This document shows positions 45,491-53,568 of a stretch of DNA of 64,000 nucleotides, piece after piece. Both the position numbers and the translations under genes were made by a program. Below the pieces are notes generated by a model. The model was not told where the DNA came from. It saw only the letters and a program-made list of their open reading frames with translations, and made no database searches. The DNA is taken from assembly GCA_964598765.1 (NCBI GenBank), contig CAZRCZ010000015.1:1-64000 (forward strand), read 5' to 3'. The number at the start of each line of letters is the position of its first letter. Within the stretch, counting starts at the first letter, position 1. The stretch is from CAZRCZ01 sp964598765 (GTDB lineage Bacteria > Sumerlaeota > Sumerlaeia > MVZB01 > JAJFLK01).

Positions 45491-46665
45491 CCGAAAATTT
45501 GATCTCTCCGGCGTTGATTATACGCGAGTTTTTGATCCGGGGTCATCGTGGCGAAATCGGGTTCGTCCGGAACTGTCTGCATCTTGCCGGCATAAGGAAG
45601 TTCAGGAACGAGGACGGACGCGCTCGATTCGGTTTCTCCCGCCATGAGGTCCACGGTCGGCAGAAGGTCCTCGCGCAGATCGCGCCGGGGACGAATCCCC
45701 AACGCCTCCAAGACGGCGTGATACGCCCGGACAGCCTCTCCCGGCTTCAATTCCCCTTCGGCGACGAGGCGCAAAAATTTGACGAAGGCCGGTTGGTGTT
45801 CGGCGTGGTTGATTTTGCGCCCGAAGAGCGCGGCGCGCGCGCCGTATTTTTTTGCCTGATAAAGAAGATCGAAGGCGTCGAAGGTCGTCCCTGCGGCTCC
45901 CCCCAACACGCCGACGATCAAGTGGGGATCGTAATGAACGAGTTCTTCCATGTATCGCGGGCCGTGATAAACGGTCTTGAGAAAGATCGGACGCGAACTG
46001 CGCGGCACGGCGGCGAGCGCGCGGACGATGTGGTCGTTGATGAAATGGCCGAGAATTTCCGGATCCACCGCCCCCGGAATGTTGGAATCAAAAACCTCCA
46101 AGAAATGACGGAACCCGACGCGCTCGGCTTCCAAGCGAAAATGTTTATAGGCGGTTAGTGATTCCAGATCGCGGTCGCGGTCGTTCAAGAACGTGATGGA
46201 ATAAAGGCCGAGATCGGGTCCGAGTTGGCGTTCGGTGTCCGCGCATTGAACTTTCCCGCACTGAATCTGATCGAGCGTCGCGCTCCGAAAGGGGCGCGAG
46301 GGAACCTTCGGATAGACGCCGCCGCGAACAGCGTGAATGTCGGTCGTGTCGTTGGCTCGGACGGCGGGCGTGACGGGACTGTTATCAAAAAGGCGCTCTT
46401 CAATCGTCAACCGCTCGCTCACGCTGTTGGACATGAGCATGATGTCCACGGCGGCCTGCGTGACGATGGCGCGGATTTGATCGAGAAATTCCTCGCGCGA
46501 CCGATAGGGAAAATTGCCTTGGGAAAATTCGTTCGACGGGCGCGGTCCCCCCGACGCCGCGCCGAACGCCATGTCGGCGTCCTTGGCGTCGCAAAGAATG
46601 AACGCCTTCGATCCCGCGGGATCGGCGTGAATCGAGGCCAATTTCTGATCGAGCGTCTTTTCCAT
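45487..46665 (-). CDS. TIM-barrel (class I aldolase-like) protein
   Basis: The 392-residue protein has no signal peptide. Its C-terminal half has alternating beta strands and helices resembling an aldolase-type barrel, e.g. 'LIVGVLGGAAGTTFDAFDLL' and 'ALFGRKINHAEHQPAFVKFL'. The N-terminus contains 'AFILCDAKDADMAFGAASGG'. I do not recognise a defined enzyme. A TATAAT box (46677-46682, minus) lies ~11 nt before the ATG and there is no ribosome site, so the leader is very short. It is the first gene of the pair with the sigma-54 activator. Confidence 0.6.
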   Translation of the reverse strand: MEKTLDQKLASIHADPAGSKAFILCDAKDADMAFGAASGGPRPSNEFSQGNFPYRSREEFLDQIRAIVTQAAVDIMLMSNSVSERLTIEERLFDNSPVTPAVRANDTTDIHAVRGGVYPKVPSRPFRSATLDQIQCGKVQCADTERQLGPDLGLYSITFLNDRDRDLESLTAYKHFRLEAERVGFRHFLEVFDSNIPGAVDPEILGHFINDHIVRALAAVPRSSRPIFLKTVYHGPRYMEELVHYDPHLIVGVLGGAAGTTFDAFDLLYQAKKYGARAALFGRKINHAEHQPAFVKFLRLVAEGELKPGEAVRAYHAVLEALGIRPRRDLREDLLPTVDLMAGETESSASVLVPELPYAGKMQTVPDEPDFATMTPDQKLAYNQRRRDQIFG

Positions 46666-46676
46666 CGCGGCGAGGA

Positions 46677-46682
46677 TTATAC
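46677..46682 (-). promoter_or_regulatory. candidate -10 box of the TIM-barrel/activator pair
   Basis: TATAAT on the minus strand sits about 11 nt before the ATG at 46665. No clear -35 box is visible at 16-18 bp. It would imply a leader of a few nucleotides. Confidence 0.35.
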
Positions 46683-46739
46683 TGAGAGAGGTGGGACTCA
46701 GGCCACAATCTTTAATCGTTTGACGCCCCGTTTTTCCCT

Positions 46740-46945
46740 AGCCGCGTCAGCGGCGATATAGCTGTAGCCCCGCGCGGAAGCGCGGGGACCAGTGAACAAC
46801 CCAGCGAGATTTAAGCCGCGGGAGCGGCGGCATATTCATCATTAGGAAAGTTTATTTCGCTCCTGCCGGAGCTTTGTATCTGGTGGCATCTCCGCGAACC
46901 CCGCGCTTCCGCGCGAGGCTAAATTATGCCGCCGCTGACGCGGCT
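46740..46945. mobile_element. MITE-like element with ~50-nt terminal inverted repeats
   Basis: The left arm (46740-46790) begins AGCCGCGTCAGCGGCG and ends in GCGCGGAAGCGCGGGG. The right arm (46896-46945) is its near-complementary copy, CCCCGCGCTTCCGCGC...GCCGCTGACGCGGCT. The ~105-bp centre has a related module AAGCCGCGGGAGCGGCGG and a GCTCC/GGAGC hairpin. No coding capacity. It fits a non-autonomous element or compound REP cluster. Confidence 0.75.
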
Positions 46946-47016
46946 GGAGAAATGCGGCCTCGCAATCCCCTTCATCGAACGGATTGCTTCCGGAGATTGT
47001 CGCGCGCTCGGTAAAT

Positions 47017-47958
47017 TTACGCCAACGCCTTCTTCAGCGCCGCGCTCGCGTCGTTGATGGCGTCTTTGGCTTTGTCAATCACCCCCGACATGTTCCAAAA
47101 ACCGTGGATCATCCCCTCATAATTAACATGCGTCGTCGGAACGCCTGCGGCCTTGAGTTTGGCGGCGTAGGCCGCGCCTTCGTCGCGCAACGGATCGAAT
47201 CCGGCGGTGATGACGTAGGCCGGGGGCAGACCCGAGAGATCGGGCGCGAGCAGAGGAGAAATCCGCAAATCGTGGCGGTCGGTTCCCGAATTGACGTAAT
47301 GATCGTAGAACCACGTCATCAATTCGGTTTCTAGGAAATAGCCCTTGGAACAATCCCTGCGCGAGGCGGTTTGATTCACCGCGTCGGTTGTCGGATAGAT
47401 CAATAATTGAAACGCGATGTTGGGTTTGTTTCCTGCCGCCTTGGCAAGTTGACAGACAACCGCCGTGAGGTTTCCTCCCGCGCTGTCTCCTCCAACCGCA
47501 AGCCGTTTGGAATCCACGCCGATGGACGCTCCGTTTTCCGCGACCCAGTTCGCCGCCGCGAAACAATCCTCGACCGCCGCCGGAAATTTGTGTTCCGGCG
47601 CGAGGCGATATTCCACCGAGACGACCTTGCATCCGGCGGCGTTGGCGACCAACCGGCACGGCGCGTCGTGGGTCTTGATGCTTCCGATTACAAATCCGCC
47701 GCCGTGAAAGAAAACCAGAGCGGGCAGGGGTCCGGCGGGGGCGTTGACGGGGGTATAGACGCGGATCGGAATTTCGCCGCCGGCGCCGGGGACTTTACGG
47801 TCCTCCGTTGCGCCGATGGGAACATTCTTTGCGTCCAGCACGAGGGCGGTCGTGTCGAACATCATCCGCGCCTGCGGCGCGCCGAGCGTGTGCAGAGGCG
47901 GAAGCTGGGACGCCGTCATGCGTTCGAGAATGGTTTTGACTTGGGGATCGAGGGCCAT
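47017..47958 (-). CDS. alpha/beta hydrolase, hormone-sensitive-lipase family
   Basis: The 313-residue esterase/lipase-type enzyme has the oxyanion HGGG (residues 85-88), nucleophile GDSAGG (Ser159), acid Asp255 (GFDPLRDEG) and His285 (IHGFW). It acts on small acyl esters or lactones; no signal peptide. AAGGAG lies 6 nt before the ATG at 47958. It follows the LLM oxidoreductase gene across a palindromic repeat. Confidence 0.92.
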   Translation of the reverse strand: MALDPQVKTILERMTASQLPPLHTLGAPQARMMFDTTALVLDAKNVPIGATEDRKVPGAGGEIPIRVYTPVNAPAGPLPALVFFHGGGFVIGSIKTHDAPCRLVANAAGCKVVSVEYRLAPEHKFPAAVEDCFAAANWVAENGASIGVDSKRLAVGGDSAGGNLTAVVCQLAKAAGNKPNIAFQLLIYPTTDAVNQTASRRDCSKGYFLETELMTWFYDHYVNSGTDRHDLRISPLLAPDLSGLPPAYVITAGFDPLRDEGAAYAAKLKAAGVPTTHVNYEGMIHGFWNMSGVIDKAKDAINDASAALKKALA

Positions 47959-47977
47959 GGAATTCTCCTTTTTATTC

Positions 47978-48055
47978 GCCACGAAAAAGCGCAAAAGTCG
48001 CAAAAGAGAAAGACTTCTTAGTTGTCCTTTTGTGCCTTTTGCACCTCTTTGCGGC
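47978..48055. repeat. CGCAAAAG/CTTTTGCG-type palindrome
   Basis: Arms with GCGCAAAAGTCGCAAAAG and CTTTTGTGCCTTTTGCAC...GCGGC pair over ~20 nt. It occupies most of the spacer between two minus-strand genes. Related to the CGCAAAGACGC repeat at 53496-53557. Confidence 0.65.
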
Positions 48056-48073
48056 AAAAAAAGTTAACTTTTC

Positions 48074-49192
48074 TCAACCAACCTTCACCGCTTCCATCGC
48101 CTCGGATTCCGCGCCGACCTTCGGCAACTTCTTGAGTTCCGGCATGACCTCCTTGGCGAAAAGTCGCATGTTCCGCTCGGCTTCGGAGTAGGACATCCCC
48201 GCGTAGCTGAAAACGCCGCTGAAAGCGTCGTTGCCGACCAGTTTCTGCGTCTCGACGATGCGGTTGTAAATCTGCTCCGGCGTTCCCCAAAACTGAACGC
48301 GCATGAACATCTCCAGCGCCATGTCCTCCCCCGCCTTGCCCATCGCCTGCATTCGCGCGGCGTTTTGCGCGTAGTATTCGTAGCCTTTGGTTTTTTTAAG
48401 GTGGTCGCTCCAAAGTTCGTAGTGCTGGAGGACCGAATCGTAATAGCCGCCGATGTATTTGCGCGCGAGTTCCTCGGCGCGTCCGGCGTCCTTGTCGCAG
48501 AACACCCATCCGGCGCAAATCGGCGGCGGAGCCTCGGCGCCGTTGACCTCGCGGAAAATCGTTCGATAGGCGCTCAACTCGTCGGCGACTTCGTTCCACG
48601 GCTTTTGCGGAATGATGAGAATGCCGACGCCGAGCCGCGCCATGATGCGCGACGATTCGGGCGAGACCGCCGCCGCGTAGGTACGTCCCTTGAACGACCG
48701 AACGGGCGTCGGGCGAATGTCGCGCCGCGCCTGCTTGTAAAACTTGCCGTCGTATTCACAATAACCGCGCTCAAGGCCGGACAGAATCATCTCCGCCGCC
48801 TCAACGAACCGCTCGCGCGATTCTCCCATCGGCACGCCGATTCCCTCGAACTCGATCCGGCCCAGACCGCGCCCGATCCCGAAGATCAACCGCCCGCCGC
48901 ACATGTTGTCCAGCATAGCGACCTCCTCGGCGACGCGGATCGGATTGTGCCACGGCAGAACGACGACCATCGAGCCGAGCGAGATTTTTTCCGTGCGCCC
49001 CGCCCAATAGGAAAGGTATTGGATCACGTCGGGGCACATCGTGTAGTTGGTGAAATGATGCTCGACCCCCCAGAGCGAATCGAAGCCGAGCGGCTCGACC
49101 AAATCGGCCAGCCCCAGCTCACCTTGATAAACCTCCAGATCGGTGAGTTTGTGATCGGGATTCTGAAAAAGCACCCCGGTTCCGACGTCCAT
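48074..49192 (-). CDS. LLM-class flavin-dependent oxidoreductase
   Basis: The 372-residue protein is a luciferase-like TIM-barrel monooxygenase: 'PLGFDSLWGVEHHFTNYTM', 'VLPWHNPIRVAEEVAMLDNMCGGRL', 'GIGRGLGRIEFEGIGV' and a C-terminal 'FWGTPEQIYNRI'. Uses FMN or F420 to oxidise an organic substrate. GGGAGGA precedes the start. Possibly an operon with the hydrolase, a combination seen in degradation of esters or ketones. Substrate unknown. Confidence 0.92.
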   Translation of the reverse strand: MDVGTGVLFQNPDHKLTDLEVYQGELGLADLVEPLGFDSLWGVEHHFTNYTMCPDVIQYLSYWAGRTEKISLGSMVVVLPWHNPIRVAEEVAMLDNMCGGRLIFGIGRGLGRIEFEGIGVPMGESRERFVEAAEMILSGLERGYCEYDGKFYKQARRDIRPTPVRSFKGRTYAAAVSPESSRIMARLGVGILIIPQKPWNEVADELSAYRTIFREVNGAEAPPPICAGWVFCDKDAGRAEELARKYIGGYYDSVLQHYELWSDHLKKTKGYEYYAQNAARMQAMGKAGEDMALEMFMRVQFWGTPEQIYNRIVETQKLVGNDAFSGVFSYAGMSYSEAERNMRLFAKEVMPELKKLPKVGAESEAMEAVKVG

Positions 49193-49269
49193 GATTCAAT
49201 TCCTCCCCCTTTGAAATTTCTTCAACCCAGATTCCCGACTTTAGTGCGACGGCGCGGGAGCGTCAACCT

Positions 49270-50739
49270 TCAATCCGCCATCATCGAGGAAAGCGAATCG
49301 GTGTAAACGACGCGCCGGCCCATGAGCCGTTTGGTCAGCAGGAAATTTTGGTGAAGCCCATCCACGATGAATTCCATGCCGAGGGCAAGCTCGTCGGCGT
49401 CGCGCGGCTTCATCATCCGTTTCGCAGTCGCTTCCAATGTTTTGACGCTATGCAGACGCCGGGCGTATTCCTCATGGGTCATGGAGTCGTCGAAGTCAAG
49501 TTTGTTGCCTTCGTCGAACCACTCGACAATCGGCTTGAACTCCGGAAATTCATGCTTCGGCTCGCGGTCGGGACGCCAATTCGGAACGAACCGCGCGTTG
49601 AACATCGAACGGACCGCCCGACCGACCAGATGATACGCGACGTTGCCGATGCCCTCTTGTTCCCCCTTGTAGATCAACTCCACTTTCCCGCTGACGGCGG
49701 GGATGCCGTGGAACAAATCCTGAATCCGACCGACGCCGCGCTTTTCGCCGAGGATCACCGCGCGACGCTCGGCGACGCTGATGAGCGTTTCATAGAGCGA
49801 AATCGGCATTCTCGCCGAGACGCCGGAATTTTTATCCACGTAATCGCTCCGGCGCGCTTCGATGGCCGTCTGCTCGACCAATTCGCGCAAGAGCGGCGCG
49901 ATTTGCACCTCGACCGTTCCGCGCCGATCCTTCCACGCCTCCTGCGCCGTGATCGCCATGCCGATCTCGAACCGGTCGGGATAGTGCGTCATGAGTTGCG
50001 CGTCAATCCTGTCCTTGAGCGGCGTGATGATGTTGCCGCGATTCGTGTAATCCTCCGGATTGGCGGTATAAACAATCGCCAAATCGAGGGGCATCCGGAC
50101 CGGAAAGCCGCGAATCTGAATGTCTTTTTCCTCCATGATGTTGAGAAGTCCGACCTGAATGCGCGCTTGAAGGTCGGGCAGTTCGTTGATGGCGAAAATG
50201 CCGCGATTGGAGCGGGGGATGATGCCATAATGAATCACGTCTTCGTCGGCGAGGTCCAATTTGCGCGAGACCGCCTTGATCGGGTCCACGTCGCCGATCA
50301 AGTCGGCGATGGAGACATCGGGCGTCGCCAATTTTTCCTGATACCGCGCGCTCCGATGGACCCACTCGATTTCGGCGGCGTCCCCTTTTTCGGCGACGAC
50401 TTTCTTGGCGTGCTTGGTCAGCGGCGCATAGGGACTGCTCCGCAAGGGACAACCCGCGACCGTCGGCAGGTATTCATCCAGAAGATTGATGAGCAGTCGC
50501 GCCATTCTCGTTTTGGCTTGCCCGCGCAGACCGAGCAACAAAATGTCGTGACGGGCGAGAATCGCATTTTCCAGTTGTGGGATCACCGTTTCCTCGTAGC
50601 CGATAATGCCGGGGAAAGGGTTTTCCTTGCGGCGGAGCATGGTGACCAGATTGCGGCGCATCTCCTCTTTGACGTCCACCGGTTCGTAACTGGACGCCTT
50701 CAATTCGCCGAAGGTTTTGGGAAGGGATTTGGTTGGCAT
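49270..50739 (-). CDS. MoxR/magnesium-chelatase-type AAA+ ATPase
   Basis: The 489-residue protein resembles ChlI/BchI-type AAA+ ATPases. Walker A is the variant GLRGQAKT (residues 70-77), followed by a Walker B region near 'IFAINELPDLQARIQVGLL' and a sensor 'YTANPEDYTNRG'. Such ATPases usually work with a VWA-domain partner. The next gene downstream is an LLM oxidoreductase, so no partner is adjacent. Start chosen at ATG 50739; TTG at 50751 is possible. Confidence 0.85.
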   Translation of the reverse strand: MPTKSLPKTFGELKASSYEPVDVKEEMRRNLVTMLRRKENPFPGIIGYEETVIPQLENAILARHDILLLGLRGQAKTRMARLLINLLDEYLPTVAGCPLRSSPYAPLTKHAKKVVAEKGDAAEIEWVHRSARYQEKLATPDVSIADLIGDVDPIKAVSRKLDLADEDVIHYGIIPRSNRGIFAINELPDLQARIQVGLLNIMEEKDIQIRGFPVRMPLDLAIVYTANPEDYTNRGNIITPLKDRIDAQLMTHYPDRFEIGMAITAQEAWKDRRGTVEVQIAPLLRELVEQTAIEARRSDYVDKNSGVSARMPISLYETLISVAERRAVILGEKRGVGRIQDLFHGIPAVSGKVELIYKGEQEGIGNVAYHLVGRAVRSMFNARFVPNWRPDREPKHEFPEFKPIVEWFDEGNKLDFDDSMTHEEYARRLHSVKTLEATAKRMMKPRDADELALGMEFIVDGLHQNFLLTKRLMGRRVVYTDSLSSMMAD

Positions 50740-50763
50740 GTCGGGGATCAAACCTCTTTCAGA

Positions 50764-51336
50764 TTAGGCCGCCTCTAAAAAATTCTTCAGCAACGCCTTT
50801 CCCGCCGAAGTCAGAATGGATTCGGGGTGAAATTGAACGCCGTAGATCGGGAACTCCCGATGTTTCAGTCCCATGATGAGACTTTTCGGTTTTTCCGTCC
50901 ACGCCGTTTCTTCAAGACATTCGGGCAATCCGTCGCGCTCGACAATCAACGAATGATACCGCGTCGCGGTGAAGGGATTTTCCAATCCTTTGAAAACTCC
51001 CGTGCCACGATGAAAAATTTGCGAGGTTTTGCCGTGCATGATTTCCGGCGCGCGGCTGACTTTTCCTCCGAAGGCCTGACCCAAGCATTGGTGTCCAAGG
51101 CAAACGCCGAGAATGGGAATCGCGGAACCCAGCTTTTGAATCAAATCCATCGAAATCCCCGCTTCGTTCGGGGTGCATGGTCCGGGCGAGATCACGATCC
51201 GCTCCGGCTTCATGGCGCGGATTTGAGCCACGGTGACTTGATCGTTGCGCCGGACTTCAATTTCCGCCCCCAATTCGCCCAGATATTGGACGAGGTTGTA
51301 GGTGAACGAATCGTAATTGTCTATGACGAGCAACAC
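50764..51336 (-). CDS. glutamine amidotransferase (anthranilate / aminodeoxychorismate synthase component II)
   Basis: The 190-residue protein has the triad of class I amidotransferases: nucleophile Cys79 in GVCLGHQCLGQAFGG and the C-terminal His-x-Glu in YGVQFHPESI. It begins LLVIDNYDSFTYNLVQYL after a GTG start at 51336, with AGGA upstream. It delivers ammonia to TrpE or PabB; neither partner is adjacent, so which pathway is unclear. The longer frame to 52143 is pseudopilin-gene shadow. Confidence 0.9.
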   Translation of the reverse strand: MLLVIDNYDSFTYNLVQYLGELGAEIEVRRNDQVTVAQIRAMKPERIVISPGPCTPNEAGISMDLIQKLGSAIPILGVCLGHQCLGQAFGGKVSRAPEIMHGKTSQIFHRGTGVFKGLENPFTATRYHSLIVERDGLPECLEETAWTEKPKSLIMGLKHREFPIYGVQFHPESILTSAGKALLKNFLEAA

Positions 51337-51538
51337 GGCGGTTCCGATCCTGTTTCGCGCGAATTCGGGGCGACAGTTTATCCGATTCGTAAACGGGATG
51401 CCAGACACAAGAACGCACCGGGCGCATCGCGCAATTGTCACCCGATGAGAAGGCCGAGCGCCTGCCGATCGCCATGACCACCAAATTTGGGGCACAAGCG
51501 CGAGATTCGCCCGTGAATGGATCCATGCTCCGCCGGAG

Positions 51539-52207
51539 TCAATTTTTTCCGCCGACCACGGTCTTAACGGCCATGTCGGAAAAAATCGCCTGCTCCAATT
51601 TTCCAGCCCATTCCCCTTCGCCCCACGGGAACGTGAAATCGGCGGGATAATTGGGATAGGCGTCGGCCCACCAGCCGTCGCGGGGACCGAGCCAGAGGTC
51701 GCGCACGATCCAGACCGTGCCGGACATGAGGTTTCCGGTTCCTCCCCATGCGCCGCCGCTCGCGGCCGACGCGCTGTTGTACGCGTAGCGGAAATTATGG
51801 TAGCGCGGCCAACCGCCGCGAATGGTCGAGGGGCCGGAATAAAGCTTGAGGTATTTGGGGCAAAAGAGAATCTTCCAATCGCCGATGTATTTGTATTCGT
51901 AGAGCAACCACGGCAGGCCGTCCCACGATCCGCCTCCGGCGGGACCGTTTTGGATCGCGCTGGAGGTTTGCGACATGAAGGGTCCGGCTTCCTGATCCGC
52001 CGGAGGCAAGGCGTCGTAATCAATGTAATACGCCTCCAGGGCAGTGGCGATGACGTGAAGATTGGAGGCGTCGGCGGATTTAAGCGCGCGTTCCTGTGCG
52101 TGAAGAAAATTGACGACCGCAATCGCGGCGAGAATCGCCACAATCGCCACGGCGACCAGAATTTCGATGAGGGTCATGGCCCGTTTGTGTTTGCGGCGTT
52201 GGGTCAT
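51539..52207 (-). CDS. type II pseudopilin GspG-like, last gene of the riboswitch operon
   Basis: The 222-residue protein has a type III signal, RA|MTLIEILVAVAIVAILAA, with Glu at +5, then a helix and an aromatic-rich C-terminal domain unlike canonical GspG. Overlaps the propeller-like gene upstream by 4 bp (52204-52207). Being in this operon, it may have a dedicated role in exporting or displaying the propeller proteins. The main GspEF/IJK genes are ~25 kb away. Confidence 0.8.
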   Translation of the reverse strand: MTQRRKHKRAMTLIEILVAVAIVAILAAIAVVNFLHAQERALKSADASNLHVIATALEAYYIDYDALPPADQEAGPFMSQTSSAIQNGPAGGGSWDGLPWLLYEYKYIGDWKILFCPKYLKLYSGPSTIRGGWPRYHNFRYAYNSASAASGGAWGGTGNLMSGTVWIVRDLWLGPRDGWWADAYPNYPADFTFPWGEGEWAGKLEQAIFSDMAVKTVVGGKN

Positions 52208-53568
52208 TCGTAACCATTCCACATCGCCGAATCAACCGCGTTGATTTGCGCCGTCGTCGTGAACCAGATGTCCCCCGCGACGAGACTCGTGTTTTGCTCG
52301 AATAGAACGTAAACGTCTCCGGCGGAATCCAGCATGAGCGTCGGGCGAATCCATGATCCGCTCACCGGCGTCAACGGATATTCGGTCGTCAAACCCGGAA
52401 GGGACGGATCATACACGCCGTAATAGACGTGCCGCCCCGATCGCTCGTCAATCCAGACCAGATGCGCCCGACCCGAAACATCTACCGCCAGATCCTCCGA
52501 ATAATGCCGAACCGCGCCGGAGGTAACATAGATGGGAGAATTGAACGATCCCTGTCCCGCGGGTTTTCGCAGGAGAACGACTTGCTCCAGTCCGCCCGTT
52601 GAATTGTCGGCGTAGGCGATCCAAATATCGCCGTTAGGCGCGACGGTGACGTGGGGCGGATCGTAAAAATTGGTTCCCGCCGACGCGAGGATTTGCTCGG
52701 TGACGCTGGTCGCTCCCTCTGCCGCCGTCGCATAATAGAGATTTACGCCCGCGCCGGTTCCTCCGGCCCAGACCAAATGCCGATTTCCCGACGCATCAAT
52801 CGCCAGATCGGGAACGGTGTAGGCGGGCGTTCCGCCGCGACTGCTCGCGCTCGTTATCTGCATCGAACTCATCGTCTCGCCGAGATTGAAAACGCCGGAA
52901 GCGTCGGATGTTTTCAGATAAATGTCCGAAACATTGGCATCCGCGTAGAAGTCATACCACGCCACGCTGATGCGTCCGGTGGATCGTACCGCGATTTTGG
53001 GAGTGTAACCATTGTCCCCCGAATGAGCCGCATTGCTCGTCGTCAATCGAACGTCGGCGGCGGTGAACGATCCGCCGCTCGGTTTGTAGTCGCCGTAGAT
53101 TTCAATGTTGTCAATCCAGCTTCCCGCCGACGTGCAATTGCGGTGATCGTGCCAGACGACCCAAACGGTGTCGCTTGGCGTCACGGCGAGCGAAGGGTGG
53201 CGTCCGCCGACGTGATTTCCGCCGCTCGTGGAATTGTCTATGGAAATCGGCGCGCTCCATCCGCCACTCAACGTCCACGAGCGGTAAAAGATGTAACTCG
53301 GCGTGGTCGGCGATGTGACCGTGCCGCCGGACCAATAGGTGGCATGAAGCGTCCCGCTCGAATCGAGCGCCATGTGTCCCTTGGCCGTTCGGCTCAGCTG
53401 GAATTTCGCGGAGCCGTCGGTGATCTTGACCGGCGGGGAAAAATAGTTTCCTCCCCACGACGGCGAACCGGTGAACAAAGAGCTAAACGCAATGGCGCAA
53501 AGACGCAAAGACGCAAGGAAGAGGAAGGAATTTTCCTTGCGGTTCCGCGTCTTTGCGTTGATTTTCAT
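52204..53568 (-). CDS. secreted beta-propeller-like protein 2
   Basis: The 454-residue protein has repeats of the form 'xSLAVTPSDTVWVVWHDHRN', 'PKIAVRSTGRISVAWYDF', 'DLAIDASGNRHLVWAGG' and 'DLAVDVSGRAHLVWIDER', i.e. BNR/propeller-like blades. The N-terminal signal peptide (residues ~4-30) is encoded by a palindromic repeat (53496-53557). It overlaps propeller protein 1 by 4 bp and the pseudopilin by 4 bp. Possibly binds a ligand at the surface; the ligand is unknown. Confidence 0.75.
   Translation of the reverse strand: MKINAKTRNRKENSFLFLASLRLCAIAFSSLFTGSPSWGGNYFSPPVKITDGSAKFQLSRTAKGHMALDSSGTLHATYWSGGTVTSPTTPSYIFYRSWTLSGGWSAPISIDNSTSGGNHVGGRHPSLAVTPSDTVWVVWHDHRNCTSAGSWIDNIEIYGDYKPSGGSFTAADVRLTTSNAAHSGDNGYTPKIAVRSTGRISVAWYDFYADANVSDIYLKTSDASGVFNLGETMSSMQITSASSRGGTPAYTVPDLAIDASGNRHLVWAGGTGAGVNLYYATAAEGATSVTEQILASAGTNFYDPPHVTVAPNGDIWIAYADNSTGGLEQVVLLRKPAGQGSFNSPIYVTSGAVRHYSEDLAVDVSGRAHLVWIDERSGRHVYYGVYDPSLPGLTTEYPLTPVSGSWIRPTLMLDSAGDVYVLFEQNTSLVAGDIWFTTTAQINAVDSAMWNGYE
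53496..53557. repeat. CGCAAAGACGC palindrome encoding a signal peptide
   Basis: CGCAAAGACGCAAAGACGC and its inverse GCGTCTTTGCG with GGAA/TTCC core form arms 53496-53520 and 53533-53557. Read on the minus strand it gives the hydrophobic part of the next protein's signal peptide. Related to 47978-48055. Confidence 0.7.

Larger units (their letters stand above)
46666..47016. other. intergenic region holding a MITE-like element
   Basis: The 351-bp gap contains the 206-bp inverted-repeat element at 46740-46945 (own feature). I see no gene in it; the rest is plain sequence with a possible promoter for the TIM-barrel gene on the minus strand. Confidence 0.5.

Noticed and set aside
49348..50778. 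A 476-codon plus-strand frame opposite the AAA+ ATPase
   Set aside because: It mirrors the ATPase gene and shows no recognisable motif or ribosome site.
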